DNA of 64,000 nt. Origin: Utricularia gibba (lineage: Eukaryota; Streptophyta; Magnoliopsida; Lamiales; Lentibulariaceae). Position numbers and translations under genes: made by a program. The DNA is taken from the NCBI GenBank assembly GCA_002189035.1, contig NEEC01000014.1:2978501-3042500 (forward strand), given 5' to 3'. Shown in pieces: positions 55,795 through 64,000 of the stretch. The notes below the pieces were generated by a model. It ran no database searches, had not been told where the DNA came from, and saw nothing but the letters and a program-made list of their open reading frames with translations. Numbering within the stretch: the stretch's first letter is position 1; the number at the start of each line of letters is the position of its first letter.

Positions 55795-56265
55795 TGTCAA
55801 ATGTCATTTTCTCACTATTTCTTACGATGTTTTTATGCTTAATTATAATTAGAAATGTCTAATTAGGAGTCTATAATATAAGATTTAATTTTTTATCTAG
55901 TTTAGGATAATTATCCTAAATCTTGTATTTTATTTAATAATTTTGCTAGTTTTAATTGAGTTTTTCTAGAGGCGCACACGTGGCAAGAAGTGAGATAATG
56001 AGGGTACCAGATGGCGACAAATTGGATCTTACCAAGCTGACATTCCCTTGATTTCCAGAAGACTGCAGATGTCTAATCATGAGCCTTGACGTGCGGAATA
56101 CGGGAGTCTTTGACAGGCGACATCATTAGCATACCAGTGTCAGAGCAGATGTTTGTTTGCAATTAACCCCAAGTTCAGTAGAATCACAGGAACACAAAAA
56201 CTCAGACTCTTATTGAAATTCAGTTCAGTTCAGACATTGAACAAGTAGTAGTTAGTTTAGTTTTA
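55795..56265 (+). repeat. LTR family R3 (copy 4), left piece
   Basis: The sequence starts TGTCAAATGTCATTTTC (TGTTAAGTGTCATTTTC in copy 3), then AATTAGGAGTCT, and is diverged thereafter. No purine tract precedes it, so it is not an obvious 3' LTR; a solo LTR is most likely. It is interrupted after TTA (56263-56265) by a PIF/Harbinger element. Confidence 0.65.
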
Positions 56266-56580
56266 GGGTGTAGTCTGTGCCACTTAATCAATAACTTTTA
56301 CTTAATTGACAAGTAGAAGTTATTGTACAAGTAGATACACAATAAATAGAAGTAGTCTATTTGAAATTATTAATAAGTAGAAGTTAGTAATAAGTAGAAA
56401 ATAAATTGTAGAAGTAGACTTTATATGAGTAGTAGTATTATCTTAAATTACTTATATACCCTTGATTATTATAATATTTTATTATGTTATATTAATACAT
56501 GTTCATTGTAAACAATCTTGAAAAGAAATTATCAAAGCATAGTACATATAATTGAAAAGTCGAAAAATAAAGGCATTGCA

Positions 56581-57744
56581 TTACATTCCTCCTCGATAAG
56601 TGGCCCATAACTGATTTGCAATAGAATCACGAAGAGTATCCATAGATTGATCAGATTCATGATTTTGACTTTCATTATCTTCTTCTTCCTCTTCTTCTAA
56701 CTCACTATTATTAGGTATATCACTACTTGCACCTTCATATTCTGAGAGATGAGCACTATCATCTTCAGCATTCACACGGCGTAGCCATTGTAGCTACTAC
56801 TAATCTCACTTGGTGCTTAAATTTCTTGGCACATCATTCACCATATGAAATCTTTTCTTCCATACTCCAAATGATCTCTCGATTACATTTCGAAGTAAAG
56901 AATTTATGTGATTGAAGTACTCTCGTGAATTTTTGTATCCTCTAGTTGTTCTACGTTGAAAATCCGGTAGGTGATATTGCTCACGACGATAAGGTGTCAT
57001 AAATCAAGTGGTGTTGGCAAATCCAGCATCTACCACATAGTACTTACTTGGGGGTATTGCGGGAAAGCGGAGACACTCCTCATTAACGCATTCTCTAAGA
57101 ATTCTACTGTCATGCGTTATTCCTTCATAGCCAACTATAATATAAGTGTAACGCATATCGAAATCACAAACAGCAAGTATGCTTTGGGTAGAATAACCCT
57201 TACATCCAATGTATCGCACCCTTTCATCTTTAGGAACACATGCTTTGATATGAGTTCCCTCTATGGCACCAATACAGTTACTAAAGTAAGAATAACTGGC
57301 ATTATTTATGAAAAAAGGATGAATCTATGTGTTATTGTGTTTTAGCGTAATCCACTCTACTGCCATCCGATTAACTGCTTTCAAGATATTGTGGAAAGCA
57401 CTATGAATAGTATCTCTCCCATGACCAAAGAATTCTTGTAAATTAGAGTAATCTTCTCCTTTGCCCACCCTTCTCAAGAAAATAACGACCTCTTCTTCTA
57501 CAGGAACAAATTTCCTTTTGGATAGCCCATAATTATCCACAAGCATCTCACAAAATCGTAAGAACACACGGCTATGTATTCGCAACTCATTATATACATG
57601 AGCGTCGTGGACATTCAACATTGATAGCAATAAAGACCATCCACTAGTTTCTCGATCATACATTGGTTTCTTCACAAGGAAGTGCTTGTGATAATCTCTA
57701 AGAAGCTTTAGTTGAGCCATTTGAACGTTGATGAAATCTGACAT
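56581..57744 (-). pseudogene. PIF/Harbinger DDE transposase (DDE_Tnp_4), disrupted
   Basis: All pieces lie mainly in one frame: 57744-57325, then (after TAG) 57322-57004, then (after TGA) 57000-56806, and the acidic tail 56775-56581. The N-terminal part has the helix-turn-helix-like region (LQEFFGHGRDTIHSAFHNIL, KAVNRMAVEW). The catalytic region reads CIGAIEGTHI (first Asp replaced by Glu), YIGCKGYSTQSILAVCDFDM, YEGITHDSRIL (second Asp), KYYVVDAGFANT and RNVIERSFGVWKKRF (catalytic Glu). Near 56800 frame shifts split the QVRLVVATMA helix. The C terminus is rich in E and D (residues 20-45 of the tail). With two stops, shifts and a changed catalytic residue this cannot act. Confidence 0.9.
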
Positions 57745-58305
57745 TGTCGAGCTTCCTTGCTCTCCTCATCATCATCAGAAGAATAAACGATGCATTGTTA
57801 AAGAAAGATGCCATTGAAAGCAAAGAGATGCAAGTACTCTCAATCTCCATGTGTGATTATAAAGAAAAAAAATTTGTGTTTTCTCAAATCTCTATGTGTG
57901 CTAGTTAGAATCCCAATTTTTTCATCAATCCCGAGACATAAATTTTTGAAATGTCATTGGAGGAGCACATTGACAATGACTTTGTATTTTCTCAAATCTC
58001 TATGTGTGCTAGTTCGAATCTCGAACTAGCAATGTACCCACCTATTCATGACAAAAGCAGTGAATAGTAGTATCAACATAGTAGTATTTTTTAGTATTTT
58101 TTTATAGAGATATTCATTAATATACAAACAAAACATATATAAAATTTATAATTATAAATTCTTATGAATTAAATATATAAAAACGAATTACTGATGTTTT
58201 AATTATTTAAATTATATTAATTGATTTAAATAAAAATTATAAATAAACACAATTTCATGTGTTACCCATGTCCATCGGAAACTCACACGGGCATGGGTTT
58301 GTAAA

Positions 58306-58551
58306 TTATAAATATACAAACCCACTTTTAGTAATTCGATTACTAAAAGTGGTATTTAACAATTCGATTACTATGGCATTCATAATATTCTCCCATCCTT
58401 TTGGTCTAAAAGTGGTAGTGGGTCGGTTGCCCTTAGCAATTTTAGCGATCATGGCTTCCAGTAATATATGCGTCTTATTTGTATCCCAAGTAGCGGTTTT
58501 TCCAATTCTCTTTGTTGATATCTTGCTTCGGTTGTCTTCCATTTGTATCAC
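58306..58551 (-). pseudogene. PIF/Harbinger ORF1, Myb/SANT-like DNA-binding protein, truncated
   Basis: The 81-codon reading has ATWDTNKTHILLEAMIAKIA, KGNRPTTTFRPKGWENIMN and AIVIELLNTTF. It matches the Myb/SANT-like domain (W-T-...-LL-...-GNRP-...-W) of the second protein encoded by PIF/Pong elements, which assists transposase nuclear import and binding. The usual W-K-T-L-K end of the domain and the C-terminal half are absent; translation runs into an unrelated tail (SGFVYL). It lies 560 bases upstream of the transposase, same strand. The family call is from motif pattern. Confidence 0.72.
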
Positions 58552-58914
58552 CTAAACATGAGAAGCATATAGTGGAATTAAAAAGAGAAAAAATAACAAA
58601 ATGAAGAATGATACATATTTATTTGCTATCATATTGGGATATGTAAAATAATCAACTAAATATTCCTCAAAAATACTAACACAATGCATGAGTAGACATG
58701 AATGAAGTGTATAGAACAATAATATTTTCAAATTAAATGGAATATCATTAGCACTATCATATAAGAAAAAGATATGAATACTATAACAAAATACAATAAA
58801 ATGAAAACAATAATATCTTCAAATTAAATGACCCTAATAACAAAATGAATATTCTAATTTAGGCTTCTAATATCTAAACCACCCTTATTCCCCTTCTCTA
58901 AAATACACCCAACG

Positions 58915-59235
58915 GCATCATCCTCCCCAAACCCCAAATGCACGGTGCTTCACCCACCACTAAACCCCAAAGCCCCAAATGCATATTGTTGAACCCACCA
59001 TATTCCCCAAGCCCCAAATGCACATTGTTACACCATCACCTTCCTCAAGCCTCAAATGCACCCTGTTGCACCCACCAATTTCTCCAAGCTCCAAATACAC
59101 CCTACTACATCCACCGCCTTCCCCAATTCCCAAATGCACCTTGCTGCACCCTCCTTCTTCCCCAAGCCCCAAATGCATCATGCTGCACCCTACTTCTACC
59201 CCAAGCCCGAAATGCATCTTGTTGCACCGTATTCC
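58915..59235. repeat. 39-base minisatellite inside the PIF element
   Basis: About eight units, each near CAAGCCCCAAATGCACCTTG followed by TTGCACCC and a CCTTCTTCC-type end. The period is exactly 39 bases in the best part (59049-59205), that is 13 codons, so all three plus frames and two minus frames stay open. On the minus strand a unit would read like GLGEEGGCSKVHL. Confidence 0.8.
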
Positions 59236-59765
59236 CCCCAAAAAAGTAATATTCTCTAATTCCCCACCATTCCCTTCCCAACTGCACAAAATAATTGAAC
59301 CCCACTGAAGCACCAAATGCGGCTGCTGAATCTGTGGTAGGCGAGGGTGATGCTGTCAGGTACACCCACATTTCAAGCCTCTTGTGACACCAGTTCAATT
59401 CTGGACCCTTTTTGACCTGTTTAGATCCAAGCTTTGGTTAGGGATTTAGGTGAAAACACATACCTTCAACCTAACACGAAAATCAGAAGAATGAGCAAAT
59501 GGAAGAGAAGCCATAGAGAAGTAAAAGGGTTGGAGGGCAAAAAAGGAATGCATTTATTTTCAGCAACTTATTGAGTGAACAAGTTACATTTTATCAACTT
59601 TGTAATAAGTTGATGAAATAGTTAATATTGAAATAAGTAGAAAATAAGTAGAAGTAGAAGTAGAAGTTCAGTTTTAGAACAAGTAGAGGTGGTTTGTAAA
59701 ACACTTACTTTTACTTTTACTTTAAGTCATAAGTCACAAAATAAGTTATACAGACTACTGCCTTA

Positions 59766-60525
59766 GACTTTTGGTTTTCTCACTAGAGGATTTTTCTCTA
59801 GTTTTTCTCTAGAACCTTGTTCTCGTTTTCTTTAGTTTGTATGGCCGTTCGCAGCTAGAAACTTCCGTTTCTGGGTTGGATACTCCTAGATCTATGTTTC
59901 GTTAGCTTATCTTCATCTCTTCTTTGAATCCGAATGGGTTCCATATGTCTTCGCACGACTATGTTTTAGTCTTTCTGTAATAGTCCCCTTATTCAATATT
60001 CATGGTTAGATGATCACTACCTGCGGGTTTTGAAGAGGAGTAAGGTGGAAAGCACCAACTTATGCCCTTTTGACAAGAGGAAGACTACGTGTGGCCGTAC
60101 CTCAGGATCCATGGATAGGTAATGACCTCGTATCTAGACTCATTGGGTCATTGGCAACACTCGGGCACACACGTGCAATTCGGCCGTGAGGTTACGCTGG
60201 CAGGACCTCTTATTCTCACGTTCATCCAAGAAGGAGCAACATCGGGCTATTCCCGTGCCTTCTTGCAAGAGAGTGTAAGGTAGGGTAGGCAATTCCTTAC
60301 TTTTATAACCGAGTACTCGAGAAGACCAGAGAAGAGTGAAGACGCAACGAATGTAACTGGGTAGGATTCCAAACCCAAGAACATTTACTTTATTTAAGGT
60401 TCATCGCTTACGTTTATTTCAGTTGTCTGTTCAAAACTTCTCTTATTCCCTTACTCAAGCTTCATCATTTACGTTTCTTGCATCTTTACTTCCGAAACCA
60501 TTTACAAATTGTGACAATTGTATTT
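59766..60525 (+). repeat. LTR family R3 (copy 4), right piece
   Basis: The sequence resumes after the TTA duplication. GGAAAGCACCAACT, GGTCATTGGCAACACTCGGG, CACACACGTGCAATTCGG and GGTTCATCGCTTACG correspond to 23630-24025. It breaks off at TTTACAAATTGTGACAATTG, before the R3 terminus, against the LTR of Cop-d. Confidence 0.68.
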
Positions 60526-60759
60526 ATCCATAGCACCTAATTGTAGCTTCCACTTCTAGACCTTTTTGATGGAACCCCAACCTTTACAATGACAATATCA
60601 CCTATTTATATTCAACCACATAGCATTTCAAAGCAAATGACAGAATGGTTTCTTCATGAAACTTGTTCCACTTAAAGATGCCGGTTACAGATCTTCATCC
60701 ATTGCAAGCACTTATTCCATTCATACCCAGGCATTAATGCTCCAGCTTGATCTCTAATA
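60526..60759 (-). repeat. 3' LTR of Copia element Cop-d, truncated
   Basis: On the minus strand it begins TATTAGAGATCAAGC directly after the purine tract CTTAGGAGGGAG (60760-60771), which overlaps the stop codon of the polyprotein. The far end is cut by R3 sequence near 60526. Confidence 0.65.
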
Positions 60760-62236
60760 CTCCCTCCTAAGCTGGACACTTCTTCACTCCAAGAACATTG
60801 CGAAACCGAATGAAAGACTGTGTTTTCAAAGGTTTCATGAATACATCAGCAACCTGATCTTCTGTCTTAACATAGAACAGCTCCACACATTGATCAGACA
60901 CATTCTCAGATGAAGTGGAACCTTGTACCGATGTGCTTACTCCTTTGATGAAATACTGGGTTCTTTCCGAGAGCAATTGCTGACTTGTTATCTCTACCAA
61001 TTTTGATTGGCTCTTTGATGTGAAACTTGAGACTCTCTAGCATGAAGATTAACCACAGAGCATGACAAATAATAGAATTTGCAGCCACATATTCTGCCTC
61101 ACATGAGGATAGAGTCACAATGGGCTGTTTTTAGAGTTCCGCACAATAGCGAATTCACCCAGCATGAACGTAAAGCCCCTGGTACTCTTTGAATCATCAA
61201 TAATTCCTGCCCAATAAGATCAAATGAATCAGACCTTTGATACCTCATCCCAACATCAACTGTCCCCTTTAAATATCGCAAAATTCTTTTAGTAGCTTTG
61301 AGGTGGATTTCTATCGGTTGCTCCATGAATCTGCAAACTAAGCCAACCGCAAACAAGATATCAGGCCTGGTGCTCATAATGTAGCGTAAAGAACCTACCA
61401 AACTCTTATATCTAATCACATTCACTTCTACAGAGGGATAAATACTTTAGCCTTGAGATAGGCATCAATCGTGTTATTCCATGCTCCTGGAGCTTGTTTT
61501 AGGCCATACAACGCCTTATGCAGTCTCAACAGCTTGTTCCCATTTCCTGCTTGCACAAAACCGAGTGGCTGTTCAACATATACCATTTTAACATCCAGTT
61601 GCCACAACTTTCATCCAAATTGAGCAGCAAAAGCAATGAGAATTTGAACTGTCTCCATCTGAGTTACTGGTGCAAAATTTTGATCATAATCAATCCCTTC
61701 TCGCTGCTTGTATCCCTTGGCAACTAAATGAGCTTTGAATCTGTCAACCTCTCCATTTGCCTTACGCTTTATTTTGTACAACCACTTGACACCGATCACT
61801 GACTTATCTTCTGGCCTTTCCACTAGACTCCACGTGTTGTTCCTTTCTATGGATTGAATTTCTGCCTTCATTGCTTGCTGCCACTCAAGAATCTTAACTG
61901 TTCATAAAAGACAAAAGGCTCAGTATCAACACACAAGCAGAAGGGACTAAAATTACTGACTTCTCGGAAGAATTCATGGGTCTGTCCAGGGAGATCAATT
62001 CTAAAATCTTCTAGATGCCTTGGCAGCCTCCTTACTCGTGTTTCTCTAGTAAGGGCAGGGGCTATGTCCACTTGTTCAACTGAAGCCATCGGTGCTGCCT
62101 CTATTTCATCATCAAACAAAGAGTGATCAACAAAATCATACTAATGATGTAGGGATTTCCAGTTCCAACTTTCAGCCTTGTTAAATACCACATCTCGACT
62201 CAAGAGTATTTTCATCTAAATTGTATTTCAAACCTG
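60760..62236 (-). pseudogene. Copia element Cop-d: RT and RNase H, with deleted catalytic box
   Basis: Right to left: RRLPRHLEDFRIDLPG (about 62040-61985) is the integrase-RT linker. SIERNNTWSLVERPE and GVKWLYKIKRKANGEVDRFK (61850-61740) open the RT. LLRLHKALYGLKQAPGAWNN lies near 61530-61475. At about 61430 the sequence jumps to YKSLVGSLRYIMSTRPDILF, so the segment with the YVDD box is deleted. LKATKRILRYLKGTVDVG follows, then TLSSCEAEYVAANS and DNKSAIALGKNP (RNase H, about 61118-60950) and DVFMKPL. The frame ends at the TAG within the purine tract. The 5' half of the element is absent beyond 62236. Confidence 0.85.
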
Positions 62237-64000
62237 TCTGTTGGAAGCCTTCTTCAGCTGGAGAACCAGAAGGGGCAATGTAGCTCTGAGGAAACAGACG
62301 ATGGGTGCAAGTATGATGTGCTCAAGAAGAACTAAAGAATTCGCCTACTGGAAATTCTGGTCATCTTCAGACTTTATTTTGTTTTTGGGCCTTCAGTGGG
62401 CCTGCAGACATAATTCTGCAAGAATTATGGGAGATATTTAAATTGTATCAAAAACCCTAGAAATGGGTTTTTCGCACATATGGGTTTCATTTGCAGAAAT
62501 GTATGCCATTCTCATTCTCTCATCCCTATTTCATCAAATCAGATCTGAACACAAAATTCTACACCGTCTTTACAATGTAGATGTTTCCAAATTGGTTTGT
62601 AGAGGAAGACATTCATGAATTTACTGCAAAGATGAATATTCTGCACATCACTTAGTGATAAAATATCTTGTTCTATTATAAAGCATAAATGATAGTAGTT
62701 AAAATATCAATTTTTTTATTTTTGAGGAGGAGATATAAATTCGAATGTATCTAATCATTCATGTATCTCCTGAACTACACAAAATACATGCATATTTTAT
62801 ATAAAATATTTTCCAAATTGCTATAAATGTGCTAATTAAATATTAACAATAATAATCAACAATGTCAAATCTTTACTGCAAGCAATAATTGTTATACAGC
62901 TGATACACAACTTCAGTTAAGTAGATGATATAGAAATCATGACCATGACTTGAGTCAAGTTGGTTGTATATAAGAAATTAATCACGAAGAATCATAATTA
63001 TTAGTTAACATATATTGTTAATAAAAAAACTAAGCTAAAAATGACATCTTTTTAAAACATACCAGTAAAAGTTAAATTATATGTGAATTGATATAGGTTA
63101 CAATTATAATTGTATAAAATTGTATATATTTTGATGATAGAAATTACCAAATCATTAAAATGATATAAATTAACTATTTGAGTATAACTAATTGATGATT
63201 GAAATTGTCAAGTCAATAAACTATTTGATCAAAATAATTGTAAGTGTTTATTGAAGTTGTTTAACGATTAATGTTATTGATTAATTTTGTCATTTTTAAT
63301 AAAATTTATGATCTATACTGCATTTTTTTTTCAAAACATGTCGATTTCATTTGTATTATATACAAATTGATATGATCAAAACTATAGTTCTTAAAGATCA
63401 ATTACACAAGATATAATAAACTGTCTTCCAACGTGCATTCCATTCATTCTGCTCGCAACACCCTGATTAGTTCTCTGGGTAAAAAAGGGCGTTTATTCCA
63501 TCTTCCAGAACCAACACCTTTTGAATCTTATTAACCAAAGATTACGATTTTGCACTATACTTAGCTTAAGAATGGATATGAAATTCCAAGAACACTTGTT
63601 ATATATACATTCCAACATTCAACTCTCTTTTCTAAATTCATCGATATTGAATCAATTGAAAGGACTAAAGATCTGTTAAAAGAGTTCTGTAATACACTGC
63701 ACTAAAAGACAATTATAAACAGGAATCGCACACGCTTGATAGGAGATTACAAGGGAGAGAAAGGAGAGGTTACCTCAAACAAAGATGAAGTTTTTTCACA
63801 ACATTTTATTGATAATGGATAATACCTTTAATAAGGCTACAAGTATGTGACCAACTAAGAAACATCGATTCATAACCAACTAGTATTTATCCACACTAAC
63901 TTTTAAGTAATTTCCCGGTTGTGGGTCATTTTCTCAAAAAACATTTATTATAAAAACATAAAACACAATTAAGGGAAACATGAGCATCGATTTTAGAGAA
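62237..64000. other. No gene seen
   Basis: 62237-62600 has a short plus-strand ORF (62241-62441) of no recognisable family. 62600-63400 is very AT-rich. 63420-64000 has no ORF or repeat I can name. Confidence 0.45.

Larger units (their letters stand above)
56266..59762 (-). mobile_element. Complete PIF/Harbinger DNA transposon
   Basis: The element is 3497 bases. Terminal inverted repeats GGGTGTAGTCTGT (left) and, read inward from the right, GGCAGTAGTCTGT match at 11 of 13 positions, then continue as related TAACTT/CACTTA-rich subterminal sequence with many AAGTAGAAGTAG repeats. The element is flanked by TTA at 56263-56265 and 59763-59765, the 3-base target duplication of this superfamily. 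It has both genes of the family on the minus strand: a Myb/SANT-like ORF upstream and a DDE transposase downstream. Both are damaged, so it could move only if supplied with proteins from elsewhere. Confidence 0.9.

Noticed and set aside
58938-59398. Proline/cysteine- or glycine-rich secreted protein on either strand
   Set aside because: The frames are kept open by a 39-base repeat in all phases; no signal peptide or flanking coding evidence.
62241-62441. 66-codon ORF after Cop-d
   Set aside because: No family match, no conserved motif; probably chance or an unrecognised repeat.
63420-63790. Possible exon/intron structure near the right edge
   Set aside because: Splice-like motifs occur but no open frame or protein similarity supports a gene.

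Overview
This 64-kb window looks like transposon-rich, intergenic DNA from a eudicot plant nuclear genome. Base composition is AT-rich. Almost every recognisable protein fragment belongs to a plant-type transposable element: L1-type LINEs, Copia and Athila-like Gypsy LTR elements, PIF/Harbinger and hAT. Two insertions of plastid DNA and a decayed 5S rDNA array point the same way. The species cannot be fixed from the sequence; a woody eudicot is a guess. I see no intact host protein-coding gene. The only host-type coding remnants are two pseudogene copies of an isoflavone-reductase-like (NmrA family) enzyme.

Layout. 1-10.4 kb: a plus-strand LINE split by a Copia element (LTRs 440-880 and 4069-4196 plus 7080-7392). 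The Copia 3' LTR is itself split by a minus-strand LINE (about 4.2-7.08 kb). The outer LINE is split again by a solo Gypsy LTR (8904-9877) and ends in a poly-A run at 10343. 11.05-11.9 kb: an inverted-repeat element. 12.4-14.25 kb: plastid DNA from the trnI-trnA region, split by a solo LTR. 14.25-18.2 kb: nested solo LTRs. 21-24.2 kb: hAT relic and solo LTRs. 24.2-32.1 kb: two Athila-like fragments in opposite orientation on either side of a relic 5S rDNA array, with another Copia end nested in the right-hand LTR. 32.1-34.1 kb: Copia gag to integrase start, minus strand. 35.2-50.4 kb: a diverged duplication of a host segment (reductase pseudogene plus a plastid atpH fragment). One copy is split by a Copia element (36.77-40.63 kb), and a Gypsy element with almost full pol (41.2-48.08 kb) lies between the copies. 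51.9-53.8 kb: Athila-like 3' end. 55.8-60.5 kb: a solo LTR split by a complete PIF/Harbinger element with TTA target duplications and two ORFs. 60.5-62.2 kb: Copia 3' half. The remainder is AT-rich with no call.

Four LTR families recur and are labelled here: R1 (about 1.45 kb, TGTTAGTG...CCCAACA, Copia type with a TGGTATCAGAGC primer site), R2 (about 1.1 kb, forward on the minus strand, TGATAACACA...TTTATCA), R3 (TGTTAAGTGTC...CGCAACA, Athila type) and R4 (TGATAAGTGA..., Athila-like Gypsy). R1 lies inside R2 and R3, R2 lies inside plastid DNA, and R3 lies inside Copia, so the order of events can be read directly. No functional interplay between genes is proposed. No coherent new molecular system was found. 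The most unusual structures are the LTR remnants capped by inverted LTR-end/primer-site copies, the palindrome-centred breakpoint in R2, the 5S array, and the repeated hairpin-TATA module.
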